A DNA stretch of 64,000 bases from SSF14 sp037045585 (GTDB taxonomy: Bacteria; Actinomycetota; Acidimicrobiia; Acidimicrobiales; Microtrichaceae), in the NCBI GenBank assembly GCA_037045585.1, contig JBAOIR010000065.1, forward strand, positions 1 to 64,000, written 5' to 3'. A program made the position numbers and the translations under genes. Below the pieces are notes generated by a model. That model saw nothing but the letters and a program-made list of their open reading frames with translations, was not told the DNA's origin and ran no database searches. Within the stretch, counting starts at the first letter, position 1; each line of letters opens with the position of its first letter. Shown here piece after piece: positions 43,174-50,886 of this stretch.

Positions 43174-43581
43174 TCACTGCCCTTCGGTGCGGGCAACCTC
43201 GCCGAGGGTCACTTCGATGTAGGTGGGCTCGGCCTTGATGCCCACCAGGCCCCGGAGCTTCTCGCTGGCACGCAGGAGCGACCACTGCCAGCCGTAGCGC
43301 TTGGCCAGGGCGCGCTCGGCGTCGGCCGCAGCCCCCGCCTCCACGATGCGAGCGGTACCGCCGAACACCGGCGTGCCCGGCGACACCCGGCCACGCACGT
43401 CGCTCGCGGTGATCTCGACGGCCGGGTTGTTGCGCAGTCGCTTCACCTTGCCGGCGTCAGGTGCCGAGGAGAACACCCACCCGTCGCCGAAGGGGGCGAA
43501 CCACACCGGCGTCGACACCGCTGCGCCGCTGCGCTTGAAGTTGGTGAACCGGACGTAGCGAGGGGTTCCGAGGTCGGCCAT
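43174..43581 (-). CDS. PPOX-class F420-dependent oxidoreductase
   Basis: The 135-residue protein is a split-barrel PPOX enzyme of the F420-type: YVRFTNFKRSGAAVSTPVWFA at the start, then GKVKRLRNNPAVEI, a basic loop that contacts the cofactor phosphate in family members. Substrate unknown. TAGGTT (minus strand, 43588-43593) 6 nt before ATG 43581 indicates a leaderless start. It lies 20 nt upstream of nothing related; its neighbours are the sufB terminator and a GGDEF protein. Confidence 0.85.
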   Translation of the reverse strand: MADLGTPRYVRFTNFKRSGAAVSTPVWFAPFGDGWVFSSAPDAGKVKRLRNNPAVEITASDVRGRVSPGTPVFGGTARIVEAGAAADAERALAKRYGWQWSLLRASEKLRGLVGIKAEPTYIEVTLGEVARTEGQ

Positions 43582-43600
43582 GTCGCCAACCTACCCCGAT

Positions 43601-44641
43601 CTACTCGTCAGCCTCGGTGGGCGTCGTGTCGATGACGGGGGCGATGGGTTCGGCCGGAGCCGTCCGCGCCAGTTCGTTCCAGTCGATCGTCGACGCCGCG
43701 GTCTGGCGCGGTCCGTTGACGACCTCGGTGAACGACATCGATCGGCCCTTGCCGGCGCGCTTGGCGCCTTCCATCGCCCGCTCCGCCTCGGCGAGGAGCT
43801 CCTGAGGGCGCTCGTGGCCGCGGGCGAGGGTGAACCCGATCGACACCCCGATTCGAACGTCCACGCCGTCGACGTCGATCGGACCGGCGATGGCGGACGC
43901 CAGCCGGCGCGCGACGAGGTGGGCACTCGCTTCGTCCTCCACCTCCTCGGCGACGACGATGAACTCGTCGGCGGTGAAGCGCGCCAGGACGTCGTTCTGT
44001 CGCAACGTGTGCGACAGTCGCGAGGCGACCGCCTGGAGCACCACGTCGCCGGCGGCGTCGCCGAGTCGTTCGTTGACGACGCGGAACCCATCGAGATCGC
44101 AGGTCATCACGGCGAGGGGTACCAATGTGCGGGCCGACCGGCGGAGCGACGACTCGAGCAGTGCCTCGAAGGTGACACGGTTGGGCAGGCCGGTGAGACC
44201 GTCCTCGGTGGCGCGCCGGGCTGCCTCCATCGGTGACTCGCGGCGGTGGCCGCGTCGCTCGGCGGTCAGGTTCTCGGCGACGAGCACCAGTCGCCCGGGT
44301 TCCGTCCAGGTGTCGGTGACCGATGCCGACAGCGCCAGCCAGCGTTTCGTGCCCGCCCAGTCGACGCTTTCCACCTCGAACCGTTCCAACGCGCCTTCGC
44401 CGAAGATGGCGGTGGCGATCGCCTGGTTCAGCCGATCGGGCCGTTCGATCCCGAGCGCGTCGACGATGGTGCGGCCGGTCATCTCGTCGGTGGTGCGTTC
44501 GGCCAGGTCGGCGAACCCCGGGTTGCACCAGTCGACGGTGGTGTCGGGCGAGAGGACCGCGATGGCAACGCCGGCGACGCTCAGCGTCGACCAGAGGCCG
44601 TCGGGCACCGCCGCCGCGGGCGCTGAGGAGAACGTACTCAT
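43601..44641 (-). CDS. PAS-GGDEF protein with degenerate signature (TADEF)
   Basis: This 346-residue cytoplasmic protein has one PAS domain (about 10-130; SPDTTVDWCNPGFADLAERT) and a GGDEF domain (about 140-300; GLTGLPNRVTFEALL, TCDLDGFRVVNERLGD). The active-site signature reads ARFTADEFIVV, with both glycines replaced, so cyclase activity is doubtful and it may bind c-di-GMP or GTP as an effector instead. A Pro/Glu-rich tail follows. The gene is divergent from the Cys-rich small protein gene. Confidence 0.85.
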   Translation of the reverse strand: MSTFSSAPAAAVPDGLWSTLSVAGVAIAVLSPDTTVDWCNPGFADLAERTTDEMTGRTIVDALGIERPDRLNQAIATAIFGEGALERFEVESVDWAGTKRWLALSASVTDTWTEPGRLVLVAENLTAERRGHRRESPMEAARRATEDGLTGLPNRVTFEALLESSLRRSARTLVPLAVMTCDLDGFRVVNERLGDAAGDVVLQAVASRLSHTLRQNDVLARFTADEFIVVAEEVEDEASAHLVARRLASAIAGPIDVDGVDVRIGVSIGFTLARGHERPQELLAEAERAMEGAKRAGKGRSMSFTEVVNGPRQTAASTIDWNELARTAPAEPIAPVIDTTPTEADE

Positions 44642-44701
44642 ACTGAGAAGGTCGGCAGGTAGCGCTAGCGACTGAGGGGTTGCCCCGGGCACAATGTCGC
44701 C

Positions 44702-45091
44702 ATGCCGATGCGGGAGGAGTGCAAGTTCTTCGAGAGCCGGACGTACGCGACGGGTGAGTCCGTGCGGAAGTGCGATCTCGACCTCGCGCCGGAGGCACCG
44801 TGGCGTTGCCCCGAGAACTGCGCAGCGTTCCAGCCCCGACTCGCCGACGTGAACTGGTCCCATGGCACGTTGATCACCCCTCCGACCCCGCCCGAGCCGG
44901 CCAGCGTCGGGTCCGACCCGTCGATCGCGGCACTGCTCGACGAGGCCGAGAACATCGTGAACGCCGTGGTCGACTCGACCCGCGCCGAAGTCGATGCCGA
45001 GCGGGGGAGTGCCCACCGGTCGTTCGGTTCGTCCCGTGGCGGAGGATCCTCCGACCGCGGCTGGCGCCGCTGGTTCAAGCGCGGGGGATGA
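44702..45091 (+). CDS. Small four-cysteine protein, possibly zinc-binding
   Basis: The 129-residue protein has four cysteines in its first 45 residues (EECKFFESRT, VRKCDLDLAP, WRCPENCAAF), a pattern that could bind zinc or an iron-sulfur cluster. The rest is low-complexity and basic at the end (GWRRWFKRGG). I do not recognise a named family. CACAAT 6 nt before the ATG fits the leaderless pattern loosely. Its stop overlaps the next ATG (ATGA), and the pair lies just upstream of the sufD operon. Confidence 0.65.
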   Translation: MPMREECKFFESRTYATGESVRKCDLDLAPEAPWRCPENCAAFQPRLADVNWSHGTLITPPTPPEPASVGSDPSIAALLDEAENIVNAVVDSTRAEVDAERGSAHRSFGSSRGGGSSDRGWRRWFKRGG

Positions 45092-45591
45092 GCGACAGCG
45101 CAGCGCCCATCGCCCACCTGCGTGATGGCACTGCGGTGGCGGCATGGCTCTTCAAGGCGAAGCCCGAGGTGTGGGACGTGATCGGTGCGATCGAGGCGAT
45201 CCTCGCGGACCCGGCAGCGCCCCGGATCGACTCGTGGGAGATGGCGGCGAGCTACCGGGTCGACCTCGTCCGACCGGGCCATCCCGCCGTGTTGTGGGTG
45301 ACCGGTGGACGGCACGCGGCGACGACCGGGGTCTGGGGTCTCGGTGAGGTCAGCACGTTGCCGGAGTTCGACGTCATGTCCGACGAGGGTCGTCCCCGTT
45401 TCGGGGTGGGACTCGACCTCGACCACGCGTCCCGGCCCGTCCGCCTCATCGAGCTGGCGTCGGACGAACGGTTCGCCCGGGCCGAGATCATCCGCGCACC
45501 CCGCGTGTCGAGCCCGGTCGCGCTCACCGCAGCGGAGCTCGAGGCCATCGAAGACGCGTGGCCTTGGCCAGACGGGTCGTTCGGCCGCTAG
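45088..45591 (+). CDS. Hypothetical protein, weakly EVE/PUA-like
   Basis: This 167-residue protein reads VAAWLFKAKPEVWDVIGAIEAIL near the start and ends EIIRAPRVSSPVALTAAELEAIED, a layout reminiscent of EVE-type modified-base-binding domains, but no diagnostic motif is complete. It is translationally coupled to the four-cysteine protein. Its stop codon abuts the candidate suf operator of sufD, so any read-through would enter that operon. Confidence 0.55.
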   Translation: MSDSAAPIAHLRDGTAVAAWLFKAKPEVWDVIGAIEAILADPAAPRIDSWEMAASYRVDLVRPGHPAVLWVTGGRHAATTGVWGLGEVSTLPEFDVMSDEGRPRFGVGLDLDHASRPVRLIELASDERFARAEIIRAPRVSSPVALTAAELEAIEDAWPWPDGSFGR

Positions 45592-45619
45592 GATTTCTCC
45601 TATCGCCGTGGGACTAATT
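45592..45619. promoter_or_regulatory. Candidate suf operator upstream of sufD
   Basis: Left arm GATTTCTCCTAT (45592-45603), spacer CGCC, right arm GTGGGACTAATT (45608-45619). The left arm matches the sufC2 site arm TATTTCGCCTAC at nine of twelve positions. A TAGGAT hexamer (45589-45594) overlaps its left end and is the likely -10 of the sufD operon. Confidence 0.65.
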
Positions 45620-45695
45620 GCCGTACCCGGCAGGTTCCAACGTTGCAGTCGCACCCGGCGGCACCCGACCCGAAACTCGAAGGACGCACGATCTC

Positions 45696-46989
45696 GTGTC
45701 TGTCGACGCACTCACCCCAGTCCGCGCTGGTTCGCTGACGGGCCCCCAGTGGCTCGCCGATCAGCGTGTCGCGGCCGCCGAACGCTTTGCTGCGGCGACC
45801 CTCCCCGACGCCTCGCTCGAGGAGTGGCGCTACAGCCGCGTGGGCGACGTCGACCTCGATCGGTACTCCGTCGCCACGACCACTGACGGTGACCTGCCGG
45901 CGGTGGCGCTCGATGTCTCGGCGTCGCTCGGCGACCACGCCGGGCGAATCGTGCTGCACAACGGTCACCTCGTGGTCGCCGAGCTCGACGACGCGGTGGC
46001 AGCGCAGGGAGTTCGCTTCGGCCGCCTGAGCGACAGCGACGCCGCCTTGGGTGGCGTTGTCGTCGCCCCGACCGTGAGCAGCAGCGAACACGTCGTCGCG
46101 ACCGACCCGTTCAGCGACCTCAACCTGGCGCACGGGTCCGATCCGCTCGTCCTGAGCGTGCCGCGGGGTGTGACGGTCGAGCGGCCGTTCCACGTCGTGT
46201 CCTACGTCGACGCCGACGGGGCGCTCGTCCTGCCCCGGCTCGTCGTCGACGCCGGAGAGAATTCCGAGTTCCAGGTCGTCGAGTGGTCGACCTCCACCGA
46301 CGTGACGGCGCTGGTCGTTCCTCGTGTCGAGGTCACCGTCGGCGCCGCCGCCCGGGTCGGCCTGGTCACGGTCAACGCGTGGGGTGCCGGCACCGACCAG
46401 CTGGGTGCCGTGAGCGCCACGGTCGGTCAGGAAGCGACGCTCCGTCTGTCCCATGTCGCGCTCGGCGGTGACTACGCCCGCAATCGCTTCGACTGCCGCC
46501 TCGTCGGCCGTGGCGCCACCGGCCGCATGTCGGCCCTGTACCTCGGCGACGGCGACCAGATGCACGACCTCCGCACCTTCCAGACGCACGAAGCGCGCGA
46601 CACCACGTCCGACCTGCTGTTCAAGGGGGCGCTCGACGACCGCGCCCACGCCGTCTACACCGGCATGATCCGCGTCGACCACGAGGGGCAGGGGCTCGAA
46701 CGCGAACCAGACCAACCGGGTCATCAAGCTGTCCGACGACGCGTGGGCCGAGTCGGTGCCGAACCTCGAGATCAACCACAACGACGTCCGCTGCAGCCAC
46801 GCCACCGCCGTCGGTCCGATCGACGAAGACCAGCGCTTCTACCTCGAGAGTCGTGGTGTGCCTCCCGAAGCGGCCGAGCGGCTCGTGGTCAACGGGTTCT
46901 TCGAAGAGGTGCTCGACACCATCAGCGTCGCTCCGGTCGTCGAGCTCGTTCGACCGCTCATCGCCGAGAAGCTGGGGACGGGCCGATGA
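45696..46989 (+). CDS. sufD: Fe-S assembly protein SufD, frameshifted near the 3' end
   Basis: SufD partners SufB in the SufBC2D scaffold and helps iron delivery. The N-terminal ~330 codons from GTG 45696 are in one frame (ending HEGQG). The conserved C-terminus NQTNRVIKLSDDAW, NLEINHNDVRCSHA and GFFEEVLDT is in another. Removing one G from the run at 46691-46694 restores QGSNANQTN and an intact 430-residue protein. The C-terminal reading is highly conserved (the CSH His is the functional His of SufD), so a sequencing error or very recent mutation is likely. The stop overlaps the Rieske gene start (ATGA). Confidence 0.88.
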
Positions 46990-47423
46990 GCGACCGCACC
47001 CCCCACTTCGAAGGCGACGCGCCCACCTACGGTCGCCCCAGCCGCCCCGAGGCGGCAGCCCCCGAAGCCCGCTCAGCGGCCTGCCCGCCGGCCGAGCCGG
47101 GCGAACACCGGTTGTGTTCACTCGACGAACTCGTCGACGGTGGCGTCCGACGCTTCGACGTCGGCGATCGTGAGCTCGCCGTCATCCGGTTGGGATCGAC
47201 GGTCTACGTCATCGGCGACCGCTGCAGTCACCAGGACATCTCGTTGGCGCTCGGCGAGGTCGACCCCGACGAGCTCGTCCTCGAGTGCCCGAAGCACGGG
47301 TCGGGGTTCCACCTCGAGACCGGGGAGCCGTCGTCGCTCCCGGCCACCCGTCCCGTTCCCGTCTACGACGTCGTCGTCTCCGACGGTGACGTGTCCGTTG
47401 TCATCCCGGAGGCCCAGTCATGA
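46986..47423 (+). CDS. Rieske-type [2Fe-2S] ferredoxin of the suf operon
   Basis: The 145-residue protein has a Rieske domain after a ~40-residue acidic/proline-rich leader: C80-x-H82 in DRCSHQDIS and C101-x2-H104 in LECPKHGSGF are the cluster ligands. The long leader has two further cysteines (C33, C44). Rieske ferredoxins in actinobacterial suf operons, between sufD and sufC, probably supply electrons to cluster assembly. Its ATG overlaps the sufD stop, and its own stop overlaps the sufC ATG. Confidence 0.92.
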   Translation: MSDRTPHFEGDAPTYGRPSRPEAAAPEARSAACPPAEPGEHRLCSLDELVDGGVRRFDVGDRELAVIRLGSTVYVIGDRCSHQDISLALGEVDPDELVLECPKHGSGFHLETGEPSSLPATRPVPVYDVVVSDGDVSVVIPEAQS

Positions 47424-48229
47424 GTGAGCTCGTCGTCACCGACCTCCGGGCCGAGGTCGCCGGCCGTCCGATCCTGACCGGCGTGAACCTCACCGTCCGC
47501 AGCGGCGAGGTCCACGCGATCATGGGTCCCAACGGCTCCGGCAAGTCGACCCTCTCCCACGTGCTGATGGGCCGCCCCGGCTACACGGTGACCGGCGGGT
47601 CGGTGACCCTCGACGGCGTCGACCTCATCGGTCTCGCTCCCCACGAGCGCGCCCAGGCCGGGTTGTTCCTCGGAATGCAGTACCCGACCGAGGTGCCCGG
47701 GGTGTCGATCCAATCGGTCCTGCGCGAATCGCTGGTCGCCGCCGGCGGCAGTGGCGCCGACCTCGACGCCGACCTGCGCGCCGAGGCGGCCCGCGTCGGC
47801 CTCGACCCGGCGCTCGTCGGCCGGTCGCTCAACGTCGACTTCTCCGGCGGTGAGAAGAAGCGCAACGAGACGGTCCAGCTCGCGTTGCTCCGCCCGAAGT
47901 TCGCGATTCTCGACGAGATCGACTCCGGGCTCGACGTCGACGCCCTCGCGCAGGTCTCCCAGCGTGTCGAGGAGGCGACGTCGGAATGGGGTCTGGGCGT
48001 CATCGCCGTGACCCACTACAACCGGTTGCTCGAGAAGCTCCACGCCGACGTGGTGCACATCTTTGCGAAGGGTCGCATCCTCGAGTCGGGTGGCCCCGAG
48101 CTGGCCGAGTCGCTCGAGGAGAGCGGTTACGCGACGTGGGTCGAGGCGGCCGGCGGCGACGAGCCCGAGCCGTCGGCAGCGGCGGTCGAGGATCCGTTTG
48201 CCGATCCCTTCGCCGACCCGCTGCTCTGA
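47420..48229 (+). CDS. sufC: Fe-S assembly ATPase SufC (copy 1)
   Basis: The 269-residue ABC-type ATPase has Walker A GPNGSGKST, signature FSGGEKKRNE and Walker B AILDEIDSGLD. The last is usually LDETDSGLD; Thr-to-Ile is a conservative variation beside the catalytic Glu. SufC drives conformational changes in SufBD. It has a C-terminal Pro/Ala/Asp-rich tail (about 245-269) missing in copy 2. It is linked to the Rieske gene by an ATGA overlap, ending the sufD operon. Confidence 0.95.
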   Translation: MSELVVTDLRAEVAGRPILTGVNLTVRSGEVHAIMGPNGSGKSTLSHVLMGRPGYTVTGGSVTLDGVDLIGLAPHERAQAGLFLGMQYPTEVPGVSIQSVLRESLVAAGGSGADLDADLRAEAARVGLDPALVGRSLNVDFSGGEKKRNETVQLALLRPKFAILDEIDSGLDVDALAQVSQRVEEATSEWGLGVIAVTHYNRLLEKLHADVVHIFAKGRILESGGPELAESLEESGYATWVEAAGGDEPEPSAAAVEDPFADPFADPLL

Positions 48230-48243
48230 CAGACTCTCGCGCC

Positions 48244-48895
48244 GTGACCGATCCGTCCCCGACCGCTGAGCCCGGCATTGTCGTCAGCGGACAGGGTGCC
48301 GTCGCGGGGACACCCGACATCGCGTCGATTTCGCTTGGCGTTTCCGTCAAGCGAGGCCAGGCCCCCGCCGCGATGACGGACGCAGCCGCCGCGGCAACCC
48401 GTGTGCTCGAAGCGTTGAAGGCGGCAGGCATTGCCGACTCCGACCTACAGACGCGGGACTATGCCCTCACCCAGGAGTTCGCCTACCTCCCCGACGCGGC
48501 GCCCCGACCCGATGGGTTCCGGGTCACCAATACCGTCGTCGCGACGGTCCGTACCCCGGCGGACGCCGGAACGATCCTCGACGCCGCGGTTGCGGCGGGT
48601 GGCGACGATGCCGTCGTGCAGGGCATCTCGTTCGGACTCGGCGACGACGCCGGAGCGAAGATCGCGGCGCGAGATCTCGCGTTCGCCGACGCCCGCGCCA
48701 AGGCCGAGCAGCTTCCGCGGCTCTCGGGCAGGACGCTCGGTCCGGTGGTCTCGATCAACGAGACGTCGGGGTCGGCGGGATTCGGTCCGATGGTGCGGGT
48801 CAAGATGGCCTACGACGCCGCGAGCACACCGATCCAGGCAGGGGAGATCGAGACGACCGTGACCGTCGACGTCCGCTGGAGCGTTCGGGGACTGA
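48244..48895 (+). CDS. SIMPL (DUF541) domain protein, stop codon displaced by 1 nt
   Basis: The protein from GTG 48244 has the SIMPL domain: IVVSGQGAVAGTPDIASISLGVSVKRG (13-39) at the start, and ARDLAFADARAKAEQL late. The frame has no stop for a further 2 kb, but the neighbouring frame has TGA at 48893-48895 right where SIMPL proteins end. Removing one base near 48880 gives a 216-residue protein ending RWAFGD. CAGACT 8 nt upstream is a weak leaderless signal. No signal peptide is present, unlike most SIMPL proteins. Confidence 0.75.
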
Positions 48896-48912
48896 CTCGA
48901 CCGCTGGGCCGG

Positions 48913-49362
48913 TCAGGACGGTCCGTCGTCGCCGTCGGGCCCGCCGGTGCCGTTGACGAGTTGCAGCACGTAGAAGGTGAGCAGCTCGGTCTCGGCATTG
49001 TCGATGCTGACCTTGAGGTCGTGCGGGCCGAACGCCGTCGCCGGGAACGGCCCGACGGGGAGAGCGAAGGGCACGTGCAGACTCTCTCCGGGGAACAGGC
49101 CGCCGGGGTCGGCACTGGTCGCGATGGACAGCGCCGCCTCCCACACGACCGTCGACGTGTCGACCGCCGACACCTTGAAGGTGATCTCGTGGGTGGTGCC
49201 GGCCTCGTAGGACAGGACCTCGAGCTCGCCGGCGACGGAGATGGAGACGGGTGCGCCGAGTGCTGGGGCGGCGACGCGGGTGATGCCGCCGGACGAGACG
49301 AACAGGAGGCCCTCGCGGACCTGGGCGAAGTCGCAGAGCATCGCCGATCGAACATGGGCCAT
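48913..49362 (-). CDS. DUF6941-like conserved hypothetical protein
   Basis: This 149-residue beta-rich protein starts SAMLCDFAQVREGLLFVSSGGITRV, matching the pattern of short conserved proteins with LLCDxAQV...GKLxxxGGG (DUF6941-like). Function unknown. TAGGTT (minus strand, 49371-49376) 8 nt before ATG 49362 indicates a leaderless start. It is divergent from the pterin dehydratase, 31 nt apart. Confidence 0.7.
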   Translation of the reverse strand: MAHVRSAMLCDFAQVREGLLFVSSGGITRVAAPALGAPVSISVAGELEVLSYEAGTTHEITFKVSAVDTSTVVWEAALSIATSADPGGLFPGESLHVPFALPVGPFPATAFGPHDLKVSIDNAETELLTFYVLQLVNGTGGPDGDDGPS

Positions 49363-49393
49363 GGGACGCAAACCTACCGGCCAGAATGGAGGC

Positions 49394-49651
49394 GTGGAGC
49401 ACGTGGAGACGCCGTCGGGATGGGAGCTGGTCGACGACCGGTTTCGCCGGGTGTTCCGCTTCGACGACTTCGTCGCTGCGTTCGGGTTCATGTCGTCGGT
49501 CGCGCTCGTCGCAGAGCGACTCGATCATCACCCCAACTGGTCGAACGTCTACAACGAGGTGACGATCGAGCTCTGGAGCCACGACGCCGGAGCCGTCACC
49601 GGGCGCGATGTCCGCCTGGCCGAGCGCATCAACGAGTTGTACGACCGATGA
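49394..49651 (+). CDS. Pterin-4a-carbinolamine dehydratase
   Basis: This 85-residue enzyme dehydrates 4a-hydroxytetrahydrobiopterin. The signature DHHPNWSNVYNEVTIELWSHD carries the two catalytic histidines of the H-H-P-x-W motif. It supports pterin-dependent hydroxylases, or in bacteria may act with molybdopterin or other pterin pathways. GTG 49394 is used because conservation starts after it. Its stop overlaps the threonine dehydratase ATG. Confidence 0.9.
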   Translation: MEHVETPSGWELVDDRFRRVFRFDDFVAAFGFMSSVALVAERLDHHPNWSNVYNEVTIELWSHDAGAVTGRDVRLAERINELYDR

Positions 49652-50850
49652 CGCTGTTGACCCTCGACGAGATCGAGCAGGCTCGCGTCTCGATCGCCCC
49701 GGTGGTCCGGGCGACGACGGCGGCGGCGTCGCACTCGCTCACACGGCGCCTGGGGCGTGAGGTGTGGCTCAAGCCCGAGTACCGCCAGCGAACGGGTTCG
49801 TTCAAGATCCGTGGCGCGTACCACCGGTTGTCCCGCCTTCCGGCCGGCACCCACGTCGTGGCCGGTTCGGCCGGTAACCACGCCCAAGGTGTTGCCCTCG
49901 CTGCGCACCTCCTGGGGCACCGGGCCACCATCTACATGCCGGTGTCGGCGTCGATCCCCAAGATCAGCGCCACCCGGTCGTACGGCGCCGAGGTGGTCCT
50001 CGGCGGGGCCACCGTCGACGACTGCATCGTCACTGCGAAGGTCTTCGCCGCCGAGCACGGCGCAGTGTTCGTGCCGCCGTTCGATCATCCCGACATCCTG
50101 GCGGGGCAGGGCACGATCGGCCTCGAGCTGCTCGAGGAGGTGCCAGGTCTTGCCACGGTTGTGGTCGCGATCGGCGGCGGCGGGCTCTGTGGTGGCATTG
50201 CCGCGGCCGTGAAGTTGAGCCGACCCGACGTACACGTCGTCGGGGTCGCGGCGGCGGGCGCCGGGTCGATGATCGAGTCGCTGGCGGCCGGCGCACCCCG
50301 CGCGGTCGTTCCGACGACGATCGCCGACGGCATTGCTCTCAAGTCGCCGACCGAGCTCACGCTCGAACACGTCGCGGCCTTCGTCGACGACGTCGTGACC
50401 GTCAGCGACGACGAGATCACGACGTCGATGCTGTTGCTCCTCGAGCGGTCGAAAGCCGTCGTCGAGCCGGCGGGAGCGGCGAGTCTCGCCGCGGCGATGA
50501 CCGGTCGGATCGGGCCCGACCTCGGTCCCACCGCGCTCGTGCTCGGCGGCGGCAACGTCGACCCCCTCCTGTTGGGCAAGTGCATCGAACACGGTCTCGG
50601 AGCGCTCGGCCGTTACCTCCGGCTCCGGTTCGTGACCACCGACCGGCCTGGTTCGTTGGCCGCCTTGACCGCCCAGCTCGCCGACATGTCGCTCAACGTC
50701 CTCGACGTCGCCCACCACCGATCGGGAACGCGTCTGCCCGTGAACTCCGTCGAGATCCTGGTGGTGGTCGAGACCCGCGACGACGACCACCGGCGCGAGG
50801 TGCTGCAGGCGTTCCGTTCCTCCGGGTACGACGTGGACATCGTCGAATGA
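49648..50850 (+). CDS. ilvA: Threonine ammonia-lyase (dehydratase) with ACT domain
   Basis: The 400-residue PLP enzyme converts threonine to 2-oxobutyrate. The Schiff-base lysine is in RTGSFKIRGAYH, the phosphate-binding glycine loop in VAIGGGGLCGG, and SAGNHAQGVALA is a hallmark. The C-terminal ~80 residues (RFVTTDRPGSLAALTAQL) form an ACT domain, as in the catabolic/biosynthetic short form. The ATG overlaps the pterin dehydratase stop (ATGA), an unusual pairing. Confidence 0.93.
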   Translation: MTLLTLDEIEQARVSIAPVVRATTAAASHSLTRRLGREVWLKPEYRQRTGSFKIRGAYHRLSRLPAGTHVVAGSAGNHAQGVALAAHLLGHRATIYMPVSASIPKISATRSYGAEVVLGGATVDDCIVTAKVFAAEHGAVFVPPFDHPDILAGQGTIGLELLEEVPGLATVVVAIGGGGLCGGIAAAVKLSRPDVHVVGVAAAGAGSMIESLAAGAPRAVVPTTIADGIALKSPTELTLEHVAAFVDDVVTVSDDEITTSMLLLLERSKAVVEPAGAASLAAAMTGRIGPDLGPTALVLGGGNVDPLLLGKCIEHGLGALGRYLRLRFVTTDRPGSLAALTAQLADMSLNVLDVAHHRSGTRLPVNSVEILVVVETRDDDHRREVLQAFRSSGYDVDIVE

Positions 50851-50886
50851 GCGTCGAGTGAGCACCGAAACGACGAGAGCCACTGC

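Noticed and set aside
47986..50850. One continuous open frame spanning SIMPL, an antisense stretch and threonine dehydratase
   Set aside because: The middle ~270 codons are antisense to the DUF6941-like gene and low-complexity Arg/Gly-rich; the pterin dehydratase start lies in between. It is a missed stop, not a fusion.
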